Shown here in pieces: positions 1 to 11,623 of a DNA stretch of 64,000 bases. The first letter of the stretch is position 1. The number at the start of each line of letters is the position of its first letter. Made by a program: the position numbers and the translations under genes. This DNA comes from Alentia gelatinosa (lineage: Eukaryota; Annelida; Polychaeta; Phyllodocida; Polynoidae). Under the pieces are notes generated by a model. It worked only from the letters and a program-made list of their open reading frames with translations. It ran no database searches and was not told the DNA's origin. Location: assembly GCA_950022655.1 (NCBI GenBank), contig OX465584.1, positions 63,366,841-63,430,840 on the forward strand, read 5' to 3'.

Positions 1-929
1 ACACCCCCCTCCAACCCAATCATCTATTTCATATATTTGATTTATAAGATGTGTGTGCATATTTATAAGATATGTGACATATTTATTTTTATTCATTTCA
101 ATTCTTATTCTTATCAGCATCTTTTCATTGCATTGATTTCATTTAAGTTTTTGTTCGGTTTAAATGCGGGTACATATCTTATATATAATTAATGAAAATA
201 CCTTACATCATTCAGTGTCCACAACCAGTGAAGAATAGCAGCATTTCTTGTATTGTTTTATCATATAAAGCATGAATCCATGAATATTTCATTGATATTG
301 TCATGGAATTGATAAATATAGGTTTTGTGGGGAAAATAGAAGCAACATCTTTCTTTTCAAGGGCCCAAGTTACCATGTGTGGCATAAAGGAATCTCTTTT
401 GACAGTACCAATACAATAGCAATTAATCAAAAAGGGTATTGTGAATAAGTGGTGACCAAAAGTTAATGCACAGCACAAGTGAAAAAAAGATCAGATTCAT
501 GAAATGAGTGTGGATGAGTGTGAATAAGAGCAGAAAGACATGTGGAAAGTGAGTGAAGGGGTAAGTCTAAAGAATAAGAGGAGGGGGTTCAGGGTTGGAG
601 GCCGGCCCATCCCATCCTTTGATATTTTTCTGTGTTACGAAGTAGGCCTAGGCCTATGTTGTGTAAAACAACATCACTTAAGGGACACCCCGCTTATGGG
701 AGCACCTCATGTTAATGGGGCAATTTGCTCGAAAGGGATTTTTTGTCCATGTATCAAGCATTTATCATAACCCAATGTAAACGGCCATCCCGCATTCTCG
801 GACAGTAATTTTGGTACGGATTGCTTCTTAACCCTGTGTAAGGATCCTTCTGAATGGACACCGTATCAGATGTGATAGGTCAGTGTGGGTTGACTAAATT
901 GCTTGTCTATGGGTTGTATGTGTGTGCAT
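1..929. other. Intergenic stretch, no gene supported
   Basis: AT-rich sequence. Around 660-735 there is a degraded piece of a dispersed repeat recognisable by 'AAGGGACACCCCGCTTA' and a following 'CAATTTGCTCGAAAGG'. The same repeat is clearer near 1225-1300, 42838-42915 and 61975-62055. No splice-bounded coding segment was convincing. Confidence 0.5.
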
Positions 930-1613
930 GTCAGCTGCAGTCAGCTATCGGAAAAAGCATATAATAACCGTGTAAAGGGCTAATTCCACCAGCACAGTTT
1001 TTTTGGGCTTGGCAATGTTGGGCTGGCTTGTAGCACCTTCCTGCATCTTGCTGCATCGTCATAAATCTTGTATGGTTTGGTTGTGCACTAAACCCTATGT
1101 GTGTAGTCCATATCATAACTCAAAGGGGGTTCTTCCACCGCAAGGATTCAACCAGATATTCACACACAATTCATCCTGACCTAGTGAGTCAACAAAGCCA
1201 CCATGAGCAGTATATATCGCATATCCTAGTGGTATCCCCCCCTTGAGTGGACAATTTGCTCGGAACGAAAGGTGTCTCCTTTAAGTGGGGTTTTAATTAA
1301 TGCTAAATATTCCTGCAAGTGAAGGATATGCCAGTTTAGGAAAATCAAACATAAAGCTATATTTTTTATATAATGTTTTATTTTCTAAAATTATTCTTCT
1401 GCACATTATTCCGATGTCCTGAAGAACAGTGTTTGAAGCTCAACAGCTATACATACAATATACACTCTGACCATATACATAGATACATTGTCCTAGTCTT
1501 GTACAAAATTAGCAAGGCGTTTTGCTAAATGACAAGTCGGAGATAATTCAGTAATACTAACGCGCATTTCCAATCTTATCATTACGAGGTGTGAAATTAT
1601 TAAGCAGTACAAC

Positions 1614-1938
1614 TCAATAGTGAGAGAGATTATATTTCTGAGTGTATTTTTCCTGACATCCATGCTGATTAATCTTCAGAAAGCCCGAGAACTTTGGTGG
1701 AGGGCATGTCTCTGTAAACTGCTTACATGTAGAGAAGTCCATCCAATTTGTGAACTTCAAACCTAGGCAATGTCTCGCCATGCAGCATTGAGTGGGATTG
1801 TCATGAACCCTATTGTCACAGTGTCTGCAGAAGTTTGTATCTCTTAAAATGTCAATCATGTCTGTGTGCACAGAGCATTGTGGGTCTTTTACAGGCCGGA
1901 TCATGAGAGGATGACCCTCTGATTCCCACAACAAGGCT
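1614..1938 (-). CDS. Cysteine-rich terminal exon, copy A (unknown protein)
   Basis: The function is not recognised. A good acceptor (pyrimidine-rich run then GCAG) ends at 1939-1940. The reading frame then stays open for about 107 codons to a TGA at 1614-1616. The peptide has about ten cysteines in a regular spread (FCRHC, QCC, HC, TC, TC, GC) with Trp and Pro between, the look of a secreted disulfide-rich domain. No signal peptide is visible here; it would lie on an upstream exon not found in the window. Copy B at 5525-6006 has the same core with only two or three amino-acid changes but a different C-terminus, because 35 bases present there are absent here. It could be a real last exon of a small duplicated gene or a conserved piece of a pseudogene. 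Confidence 0.4.
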
Positions 1939-2574
1939 CTGCAACAGCACACAAACAGGAACCAGAAATAGAGCATTATCCTCGGTCACTCCAGAGGAAA
2001 GCAAGAGGGTGGGAAATATAATTAACAGCAAAATAATAAATTACTCGTGTGCCAATAAAAACAGACATTCCCTTGTTGTATTTTCTTCTTCATTAGCAGT
2101 GCAAGCGACACCTGATAAAATATATACACATCCTGGCCCAGCATGCACCTGGCAATCAGAGCACACAGATAGGAGCTGGTTGCCATGGTTACCGGGGCTG
2201 CAGTCACATTGGGGGGTACCTGTGGTGTGCTACTGTAAAATTGTGTACCTATTTGACCTCTGAGGTGACCTCCCGGTAGAGGTCAGCTTGTTTGAACGGT
2301 CTGATGTAGGCTAGCATCAATTAAATGCAATTAAAAGGGAAATCATTTGTCGCAGTGACACCCCCCCCCCCCAATCCCAATCCACTTCCCACCCCAAAAA
2401 CAATGAAAATAAAACACAAAAACAAATGGGCAAACAGAAGAGGACTTGTGAGCCAGTGAGGTCAGCCCGGTTTGGTTTGCTTCTTCTCCTCTTTTTTTGT
2501 GTGTTTTTTTTCACAGACACTTCTTCATTGGTAAAAGACTCCTTACATCAAGGAACACACGCACATCTATGGTT

Positions 2575-2728
2575 GGGGCCAACCATAAAGTACATATGCA
2601 CCAAGGGAGGGGCATCACATTTTTCAGAAATTTTGCATATGCTCCTTCTTTGTGCTATTGCATACACAATTCATAATGGGGGTCATAACTTTCGAAAATT
2701 TTTGTGTACATACTTTATGGATGGCCCC
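2575..2728. mobile_element. Short TIR element (GGGGCCA-CCATAAAGTA family)
   Basis: The left end reads GGGGCCAACCATAAAGTACA and the right end is the inverted form of GGGGCCATCCATAAAGTATG, about 154 bp apart with no coding capacity. A cleaner copy lies at 54541-54719 and a lone end near 62910-62937. The equivalent in copy B of the duplication has lost its right terminus near 6770. Confidence 0.75.
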
Positions 2729-4189
2729 ATTCCAATAATTTGGTTTCTCAAAATTATTGTTTCAGATTACAGGTATTGTACATTTGTTGGTTATGTTTGT
2801 GTAAAATCAGTCCGAGTGCTAGTCACAAAGGTTAGTTCTGAAAGACTTTGCTAGATGTCTTCATGTTAGTGGTTGACATGGTATGTCACATCACAAGGGG
2901 CCCAGATCACTTACTCTCCAATGAATGATGTACACCACTGGGCTTTTCTAAATAACAAATCAACATTTCTTCAGCTCCATTATCAATTTTTAGCTGTCCT
3001 AACACCCAATCAGGTATCAACGTACATTGCTCGAATGTGAGTTAAAAATGTGCATCCCAACAAGATGCAATATAAAAACATCAATTTTAGATTCAATTGG
3101 AACTCTGAAATAAATAGACATGTACATGTATCTCATTGATTCCTGACACATTTTACTATTTTGGATTATAGAATGCCATTTTTAGTCAACCATGTATGAC
3201 AAAGGTCTAGTCTCAGATTTCAGAAAAGTATACATTGTACAAATGTTTGACATGGACAAGGTTTGACAAGTTCCCACCATGACTGCTACAACCAGTGTGT
3301 TTTAAATAAGATTTAAAAATCCCCACCTCCTCCATCGCCAAAAAAAAAGAAAAAGAAAAATTTTAACATTATAAGGTAAGGGTTGTGAACCGTTCGATCC
3401 ACTGCTTATTCATTTTTTATTTAACACAATAAGAGATGAGAATGCCACCCACTCTCTCCTAGTGACACTTTACACATCTTCAACAACTTACTTTGGGTAA
3501 AACCATGTACAGAAGGAAGGCCAACATGATCGGCGACTCAAGTTTAGTCAATGTCTTAGTTCCACATTACTAGGCGACCCACTCAATTACCAAGTATCAT
3601 TATCATACACTAATCGGACTGGCCAGTGTCATCAAAACAGTCATTTTTAAAATAACCCCAGAACTTTATGAAACTGGGACACCTACTTTGTTTATTGGAT
3701 AGTAGGATAACAATAGGAATGGCACTATTGGCACCTCAAGAACTACTGGATTAAAGAGAGAGAGAGAAGAAAAAACCCACTGGACATGCAGAGTGCGAGG
3801 GCTGGATGTAATCCTGTTAAAAGTTCACAATTTCTCACAGATCTAATTTCAAACCCAGGGAACATCGCATGAAACTTTGTTAATCCTTGAAACAGAACCA
3901 CAAAAGCTATGATGTAGTTATTATTACTGAACTATTGTACTACTCCCTGCCCTATATGGATTTCAACTCCTCTAGAGTATTGTATAAAAATGAATCAGTG
4001 GGTGATGATGTCAGAAACATTAGCCGTACAGTCAGTGAAAGCTGTAAGATGAAATCTGAACCATACTTGATCCATAGCCACTGAAAATATGCCATTAATT
4101 TTGGATTGCTATGTAATCTCACTTGGGTTGGCCTCATGAGACTCCGCAACCAAAACTCAGGGCATATTTTCAGCAGCTAAGGATCTCAA

Positions 4190-4945
4190 TGCAGTTCCAT
4201 CTTAGAATCCCAGAAACTAAAGCAAAAGATCTGACAGGAGGGCAAAGCATACACGATCCCAGCTTGGAGCCCAGTCTCTTTGTGACTGATTTTGCCTAAC
4301 TCGCTGTTCTTGCTACCAAATTTTGTCAGCAGTCTCAATTTGGTCAAAATGGACAGCCTTTCTGTACTGGTACACATGTTCCAAACTCCTGGATTGTTCA
4401 CCTTTACAATTAATTTAGTAGGGGAAGAATTTGGAGAGAGGGTCTAAATGTCCTTTCATTTTTCTTGTTTTCTTTATTCTGCCCTGCGTGCCGAATAGGG
4501 CTACCCAGCTGTCGAGACGTGTTTTGTTTGGGAGATTGAGGTCTTCTCCTTTGGAGGCGTAGTTTTAGATGATGTGTTCAGAAAAGACCCTTGGGTTTCT
4601 AGCATTTGCTGGTTTTGATGCTATGACCCTTTTTGGATTTTGAGGTGCAGCAACCTTTGGGCCTGCAGCGCTTGCTGTGACTTGTGCATAGGAATTTTGC
4701 CATGAACTGCCTGCCTGAAAGGCAAAATTAGGTGGCTGGTTTGGACTGGCCCCCGTTTTGCTTCTGGAATGTTTGGTCAAATTTCCCAGTGGTCTGGAAC
4801 TTGTCTAAAGAATTTGCATGAAAGTGGGAGATTGACCTCTTAATTTCCTCAATCATTCTCATAGAGTGGTCTGAAAGAATGGATGTTTCCTTCATACACA
4901 TGGAATTTTGAGCCTGAAGAGCCTGCATTGGATCATCATTTGGAA
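4190..4945 (-). pseudogene. Decayed retroelement-like coding remnant
   Basis: Read on the minus strand, this block strings together several coding-like segments broken by frameshifts and stops. The first part (about 4945-4735) looks helical and charged. It shifts frame into a Gln/Asn/Ala/Pro-rich part (about 4790-4565), passes a TAA near 4566, and continues as a basic stretch ending near 4440. A further segment (about 4390-4195), holding EHVYQYRKAVHF and later WDRVCFALL, is interrupted by a TAG. The order and composition recall gag-like ORFs of retroelements, especially those with a tyrosine- and arginine-rich domain before a Trp motif, but that link is from memory and weak. It lies exactly between the two copies of the segmental duplication. 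Confidence 0.4.
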
Positions 4946-4949
4946 GAGC

Positions 4950-7900
4950 CTGTGTCTGTCTGTGTGTGAGCTATAATTAGCTATCTGAAAACCATCTATA
5001 ATAACTGCATAAAGGTTTAATTCCACCTCCACAATATTTTTGGGCCTGGCAATGTTGGGCTGGCTTGTAGCACCTTGCTGAATCGATATAAATCTTGTAA
5101 GGTTTGGTTGTGCACTTAACCCTGTGTGTGTAGTGTGTATAGAAACTCAAAGGGGGCTCTTCCACCGCAGCGATTCAACCAGATATTCATACATAATTGA
5201 TCCTGACCCTGACCTAGTGAGTCAACAAAGCCACCATGAGCGGTATATATCGCATATCCTAGTGGTATCCCCCCTTGAGTGGACAATTTGTTCGGAACGA
5301 AAGGTGTCTCCTTTAAGTGGGGTTTTAATTTATGCTAAATATTCCTGCAAGTGAAGGATATGCCAGTTTAGGAAAATCAAACATAAAGCTATTTTTTTTA
5401 TATAATGTTTTATTTTCTAAAATTATTCTTCTGCACATTATTCCGATGTCCTGAAGAACAGTGTTTGAAGCTCAACAGCTATACATACAATATACACTCT
5501 GACCATATACATAGATACATTGTCCTAGTCTTGTACAAAATTAGCAAGGCGTTTTGCTAAATGACAAGTCGGAGATAATTCAGTAATACTAACGCGCATT
5601 TCCAATCTTATCATTACGAGGTGTGAAATTATTAAGCAGTACAACTCAATAGTGAGAGAGATTAGAAGGTATACTCTAAATATTGTGCCCCCCTCCCTAT
5701 ATTTCTGAGTGTATTTTTCCTGACATCCATGCCGATTAATCTTCAGAAAGCTCGAGAACTTTGGTGGAGGGCATGTCTCTGTAAACTGCTTACATGTAGA
5801 GAAGTCCATCCAATTTGTGAACTTCAAACCTAGGCAATGTCTCGCCATGCAGCATTGAGTGGGATTGTCATGAACCCTATTGTCACAGTGTCTGCAGAAG
5901 TTTGTATCTCTTAAAATGTCAATCATGTCTGTATGCACAGAGCATTGTGGGTCTTTTACAGGCCGGATCATGAGGGGATGACCCTCTGATTCCCACAACA
6001 AGGCTCTGCAGCAGCACGCAAACAGGAACCAGAAATAGAGCATTATCCTCGGTCACTCCAGAGGAAAACAAGAGGTGGGAAATATAATTAACAGCAAAAT
6101 AATAAATTACTCGTGTGCCAATAAAAACAGACATTCCCTTGTTGTATTTTTGTCTTCATTAGCAGTGCAAGCGACACCTGATAAAATATATACACATCCT
6201 GGCCCAGCATGCACCTGGCAATCAGAGCACGCAGATAGGAGCCGGTTGCCATGGTTACCGGGGCTGCAGTCACATGGGTGGGTACCCGTGGTGTGTTACC
6301 GTAAAACTGTGTACCTATTTGACCTCTGAGGTGACCTCCCGGCAGAGGTCAGCTTGTTTGAACGGTCTGATGTAGGCTGGCGTCAATTAAATGCAATTAA
6401 AAGGGAAATTATTTGTCGCAGTGACACCCCCCCAATCCCAATCCACTTCCCACCCCAAAAAAATGAAAATAAAACACAAAAACAAATGGGCAAACAGAAG
6501 AGGACTTGTGAGCCAGTGAGGTCAGCCCAGTTTGGTTTGCTTCTTCTCCTCTTTTTTCTTTTGTTTTTTCACAGACACTTCTTCATCGGTAAAACACTCC
6601 TTATATCAACGGACGCACCCACATCTGTGGTTGGGACCAACCATAAAGTACATATGCACCAAGGGAGGGGCATCATATTTTTCAGAAATTTTGTATATGC
6701 TCCCTCTTTGTTCTATTGCATACATGATTAACAGTGGGGGGTCATAACTTTCGAAATTTTTGTGTACATGACCCGGTTCCAAAAATTTGGTTTCTCAAAA
6801 TTATTGTTGCAGATTACAGGTATTGTACATTTGTTGGTTATGTTTGTGTAAAATCGGTCCGAGTGCTCATCACGAAGGTTAGTTCTGAAAGACTTTGCTA
6901 GATGTCTTCATGTTAGTGGTTGACATGGTATGTCAAATCACAAGGGGCCCAGATCACTCAGTCTCCAATGAATGATGTACACCACTGGGCTTTTCTAAAT
7001 CACAAATCAACATTTCTTCAGTTCCAGAATAAATTCTTAATTCTCCTAACACCCAATCAGGTCCCAATATACATTGCTCGAATGTGAGTTAAAAATGTGT
7101 GTCCCAATAAGACGCAATATAAAAACATCAATTTTAGATTCAACTGGAATTCCGAATTAAATAGACATGTACATGTATCTCACCGATTCCTGACACAATT
7201 TACTTAGAACTATTTTGGATTATAGAATGCCATTTTTACTCAACCATGTACACTACAAAGGTCTACTTTCCGATTTCAGAATGGTATACACTGTACAAAT
7301 GTTTGACATGGATAAGGTTTGACAAGTTCCCTCCACGACCGCTACAACCAGCGTGTCTTAAATAAGACTAAAAAATCCCCACCTCCCCCTTCCTCACACA
7401 AACATTACCAAAAAAAAAGAAAAAAAAAGAATTGGAACATTACGAGGTCAGGGTTATAATGAACCGTTCGATCCACTGCTTTTTAATTATTTTTATTTTA
7501 CACAATAAGAGATGAGAATGCCACCCACCCTCACCTAGTGACACTTTACACGTCTTCAACAACTTACTTTGGGTAAAACCATGTACAGAAGGAAGGCCAA
7601 CATGATCGGCGACTCAAGTTTAGTCAATGTCTTAGTTCCACATTACTAGGTGACTCACTCAATTACCAAGTATCATTATCATACACTAATGGGACTGGCC
7701 AGTGTCGTCAAAATAGTCATTTTAACAATAACCCTAGAACTCTATGAAACAGGGACACCTACTTTGTTTATGGGATAATAGAGTAATAATAGGAATGGCA
7801 CGATTGGCACTTCAAAAACCACTGGTTTTAAGAGAGAGAGAGAGTGAGAGAGAGAAAGAACTAAAAAAACCAAACAATGGACATATGGAGTGGGAGGGCT

Positions 7901-8300
7901 GGATGTTATCCTGTTAAAAGTACGCAATTTCTCACAGATCTAAATTCAAACCCAGGGAACCTTGCATGAAAATTTCTCAATGTTTTCAATATTCATCCAT
8001 AATTCATGAAATAGAACCATAAAAGCTGTGATGTAGTTATTATTACTGAACTATTGCCTTACATGGATTTTATCTCCTACGGAGTATTGTTAAAAAAAAT
8101 TAATCAGTAGGTGATGATGTCAGCAACATTAGCCGTACAGTCAGTGAAAGCTATGAAATAAAATCTGAACCACACTTGATCCATAGCCACTGAAAATATG
8201 CCATTCATTTTGGATTGCTACGGGGTTGGCCTCATGACACTCCGCAACCAAAATTCAGGATCTTAATACAATTCCATTTTTGAACCACCAGAAACACTTA
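4950..8300. repeat. Segmental duplication, copy B (about 3.3 kb)
   Basis: Second copy of the 930-4220 block, direct orientation. It differs by 35 extra bases at 5664-5698, loss of part of a TIR near 6770, and other small indels (for example near 8220-8260 at the distal end). The copies are close enough that the event is probably recent, though not so recent that they are identical. Confidence 0.9.
5525..6006 (-). CDS. Cysteine-rich terminal exon, copy B (longer C-terminus)
   Basis: Same acceptor (CTGCAG ending at 6007-6008) and same cysteine pattern as the exon at 1614-1938. The 35-bp insertion at 5664-5698 removes the copy-A stop and carries the frame on for about 50 extra codons to a stop at 5525. 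Within the shared part most nucleotide differences are silent or conservative. The extra tail is hydrophobic in part (RVYLLISLTIELYCLIISHL), which could be a membrane segment or simply read-through of non-coding DNA. Which of the two C-termini is ancestral cannot be told from these copies alone. Confidence 0.35.
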
Positions 8301-10110
8301 TGGCCACAGGACCAGGTACATCTCGTCAACTAAAATAACAAAAACTCCCACGGTGATAACAATTATAGCACATCAAATGAGGTGCATTTTGTGCAATTTG
8401 CTTTGAGTCCTTGCGAGGCAACATCCACTGCTCTCTCCGTGTCGGGAGGACTTCGTACAGGTGAAAGACAGAAAACCCGCGCCTGTGCTATTCAGCACGC
8501 ACCTACCAATCAAATGCATAGTTCATGGATAAAAGTCCCGAGGTCTTCAATTGAGCAAAAAAGAGGGATGCTTGTAAAAGAGACTGCTCCTAATGCCCGC
8601 TGTAGAAACTCGTCCCCCGAATCTCCACACGAAAAATTTATATTTCTTTTTATTGCCTCGCAATAACTCAACTGCAACTTCGTTTCCCCCGAAAAAAAAA
8701 AAAGAAGAAAAAAAAAAGACACCAGAGAACTGCCAGATTGTTTTACGGGCTGCACATTGCTAAAAATTAACAAATGGTCACCAAAAAAATAACATTATAT
8801 CATCAGGAAGCATCATCCTGGAGCTCCTTGTTTTGTTTTCACTCCTCAGCAGATGAAGTTTGGAATATGAAGATAGATGACATGTCTTTTTTTTGTACAA
8901 ATAATAGAGTCTACAATGAAGGATCTATGTGTGTGTGTGGGGTGGGCTCAGCGAGTGAGGGCTGAAGATCACACACAACGGACGACGGAATCACAAGTCT
9001 CGGTCCCTGCAGAAGCCGCCGCTTTGGTAGAGGGAGGGAAGAATACGCCAGAGTGATCAATGGTTTGGTTGGTTACTGTGTCTGGTGATTTGAGTCTAGG
9101 TAGAAAAATGAGAAACCCAGTTGTACGTCCTACGTCTCCATACAGAGTGCTACACAGGCGCATGGCATCCAGGATCCCTTCACACGGTACAATTTGCTAG
9201 CGCCAGTCAAGCCCCATACAATTTATTTAATTTTTTTTTGTACACATTTGTTTTCAGAGAGTATGAAAAAAAAAACCATACACGCCACCAGGTCGCAAGC
9301 AACAGTATCGTACCATAGCCACATGTGTTACATCGGGATTTTACAACAACATTCACCTCACCTTATGCACCAAGTATTTCGCTTTTATTAAATAATAATC
9401 ATAAAAAAAAAATTGTTTGTTTTCTTCGCTATTTCTCCAGGCATCGGTGACAAGTCGCACCGTGTGAATAAGCCCGGGTGTGACGTCATGGTGATGACGT
9501 CACGATGTCCATGACGTCAGTCAGACGGGGTGAAATGAAGATTGTCCGCGGTATTGATTTGTACATCTCCCTTTTTTTCCTGCTTCTGGTTACAGCTTTG
9601 GTTGCCTCTTAAAATCATCCTGTGTTCATTATTCGTTAATAACAAATCAATTCTTCTACATCCAAGAGCCCGCGAAACAGTGCCCCCACCCAGAATGAGC
9701 TCCAAATGTCGTGTGCGATGGTGGATGGTGGGTAGGCAGCAGGCAGGCATCAATTCTCAACCTCTCCCATCTTCTCCCTGCTACACAACGTCCTATGTTA
9801 CACCGAAATTAAAAACAACTTGTATTACGCTCTCCGTTGTCCCTCCATCCTTTCAATTAAATACAGACACCACTCGGGTTTCGGTCATGGTGGTAGTAGA
9901 AGTAGTATCCCACCTCCACTGACTGGGGCCACTACAGCGGGCGGCCATCAACCAATCAGTGATCACCGCCAGAACGAGGCCGAGACGCTGGCCGTAGCTG
10001 GTTGCGGTCGGTTGTCGTCTGCTGCGCGGAGTGGGCGATGATGGAGTGTATGAGAGAGAGTAGTCTATGTACAGCTGGGGGAGGCGGTGGCGGCGGCGGG
10101 CTTGCGCCAG
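8301..10110 (-). other. ARF6 3' flank, probable 3' UTR
   Basis: Downstream of the ARF6 stop on the minus strand. It is mostly single-copy, unlike the rest of the window. Inverted AATAAA signals on the minus strand occur near 9384 and 9221, each followed by A/T-rich sequence, so the transcript could end in either place or further on. Purine homopolymer runs occur near 8690-8720. No coding segment is convincing. Confidence 0.4.
9481..9519. promoter_or_regulatory. Cluster of three perfect CRE palindromes
   Basis: The 8-bp palindrome TGACGTCA, the consensus site of CREB/ATF factors, occurs three times at 9481-9488, 9495-9502 and 9512-9519. Spacing is 14 and 17 bases. It lies 0.6 kb past the ARF6 stop codon. 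This could be a downstream enhancer, the promoter of a plus-strand transcript, or a chance feature of a decayed repeat. Confidence 0.5.
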
Positions 10111-10253
10111 TCACGACTTGGCGTTGGAGGTGAGCCACGTTAACCCTTCGTACAAACCGTCGCCCGTCGTTGCGCATGACGGCTGCACGTACCAGTTCCG
10201 GTCGCGTATCCGCGTCAAGCCCAACTTCTCCTGGATCTCGTGTGGTTTCATTG
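10111..10253 (-). CDS. ARF6: ARF6, last coding exon (exon 4)
   Basis: Encodes the C-terminal 47 residues of the small GTPase ARF6. The acceptor (CTCGCAG) lies at 10254-10260; the first two bases CA complete the split Ala codon left by exon 3. The peptide starts [13 protein letters not shown], includes the guanine-base contact motif SCAT, and ends in TSNAKS before TGA at 10111-10113. The vertebrate protein ends SNYKS, so the tail is slightly different. ARF6 cycles between GDP and GTP at the plasma membrane and endosomes and controls endocytic recycling and cortical actin. The complete joined product is 175 residues, the same as in vertebrates. Confidence 0.97.
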
Positions 10254-10295
10254 CTGCGAGAAGACACGGGGAGAGAAATGAGAGATTGGTCATCT

Positions 10296-10965
10296 ATCAA
10301 TATTTAACAGGGAGGTCAGTGGTGTCATGAAAAATAGAGGACATATTTATACAATAGATTAATCATCTATCAATATTAAACAGGGTGGTCAGTGGTGTCA
10401 TGAAAAATAGAGGACATATTTATACAATAGATTAATCATCTATCAATATTAAACGGGGTGGTCAGTGGTGTCATGAAAAACAGAGGACATATTTATACAA
10501 TAGATTAATCATCTATCAATATTAAACAGGGTGGTCAGTGGTGTCATGAAAAATAGAGGACATATTCATACAATAGATTAATCATCTATCAATATTTAAC
10601 AGGGAGGTCAGTAGTGTCATGAAAAATAGAGGACATATTTATACAATAGATTAATCACCTATCAATATTTAATAGGGATGTCGGTTGGTGTCATGAAAAA
10701 GAGAGGACATATTTATACAATCGATTAATCATGTATCAGTATTAAAAAGGGATGTTATTTTTTGTCATGAAAAATAGAGGACATATTTAAAAAAGATTAA
10801 TCAGGTATCAATATTTAACAGGGATGCCAGTTGGTGTCATGAAAGATAGAAGAAATATTCAAACAAGAGCTTAATCCTGTATCAATATCAAAAAGGGATG
10901 CGAGTTGGTGTCATGAAAAGGACATATTTAAAAAAGAGATTAATCACCTATCAATATTAAACAAA
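10296..10965. repeat. 73-bp minisatellite, about 9 copies
   Basis: Head-to-tail units containing GTGTCATGAAAAATAGAGGA and ATTAATCATCTATCAATAT. The first five are nearly identical and the later ones increasingly diverged. The more diverged units begin CAGGGATGCCAGTTGGTGTC, which matches the terminal 40-45 bases of the TIR element at 40037-40303. It begins about 40 bp upstream of ARF6 exon 4, inside intron 3. Confidence 0.92.
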
Positions 10966-10979
10966 AGTTAGCCGATTCG

Positions 10980-11185
10980 TCAATGTGAGGGGTGAGATAA
11001 ATTCAGAAACATTCGAGTTTATGGACTGAGCTCGATCCCATCTCCTTTGAATCCCAATTTAATTCACATGGCTTTGCTTTGTAAATTACTATGCTATTCA
11101 AACTCCACGGGATGCAAACTACACTATTCAAACTTACTTGATGGGTTATGAGCTCTGCCTGTAAACTTTCATAGGTTTCCTCTAT
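10980..11185. mobile_element. Hairpin element, GTGAGATAAA family, truncated
   Basis: Holds the GGGGTGAGATAAATTCAG boundary and the adjacent long hairpin ending in TTTCATAGGTTTCCTCTA. Most of the module normally lying to its left is missing. Other copies: 12745-13030, 33181-33478, 55180-55475 and 63019-63872. Confidence 0.7.
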
Positions 11186-11220
11186 GGGTCTTGTCCTGTC
11201 TAGTCTGAATGTATCAATTC

Positions 11221-11623
11221 TAGAGGGAAACTATGTTCAGGTGATAAAAAGTTCAAAGTTACAAGGTGAGGACTTGCAAAATTATTCCCCAAGGTGTCAG
11301 CAACGGGCAGTAATTTTTCCGGTCATCACCGAGTAACTTTAAACTTTTGATCACCGGTATGTGGTTTCCCTATTCCTATATACCTTTAAATATCAATAAA
11401 AATAGTTATTTCTTTACCTATGATAGCCCCTAGAAAAATTACCACCCTTATCTACTGCAACCGCTATGTTTTCGTCCTGGCGCTCTTTATATCACATGGT
11501 CAGCCCGGGACAAAAACATCAGCCTGGGACGAAAACATCACCCTCACTACATAACTCATAATTACTGCACCCCCAGCAGCGGTATGTAACTATAGAGTGT
11601 TCGGAAATGGGTATATAGGAATA
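11221..11623. mobile_element. Hairpin element, TATTCCTATATACC family
   Basis: Begins TAGAGGGAAACTATGTTC, forms a hairpin of roughly 70-bp arms around 11290, and then has a module bounded by TATTCCTATATACC (about 11372-11385) and its inverted partner ending at 11623. A second full copy lies at 40851-41292, where the insertion boundaries are sharp. Confidence 0.8.

Larger units (their letters stand above)
930..4220. repeat. Segmental duplication, copy A (about 3.3 kb)
   Basis: This block matches 4950-8300 in the same orientation almost base for base from about 1120 onward, with scattered substitutions and small indels, and more loosely over its first 190 bases. The offset is 4032 before position 1631 and 4067 after it, because copy B carries 35 extra bases. 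The right end falls near 4220, where the copies diverge. It contains a cysteine-rich exon, a 154-bp TIR element and long non-coding flanks, so the duplicated unit is a piece of genomic locus and not a single transposon. Confidence 0.9.

Noticed and set aside
212..478. 88-codon open stretch on the minus strand near the left edge
   Set aside because: No splice site, no recognised motif, and this length is not unusual in AT-rich DNA when both strands are read.
9956..10300. 114-codon minus-strand frame overlapping ARF6 exon 4
   Set aside because: It is out of frame with ARF6 and runs through the acceptor; it reflects the GC-rich exon and flank.
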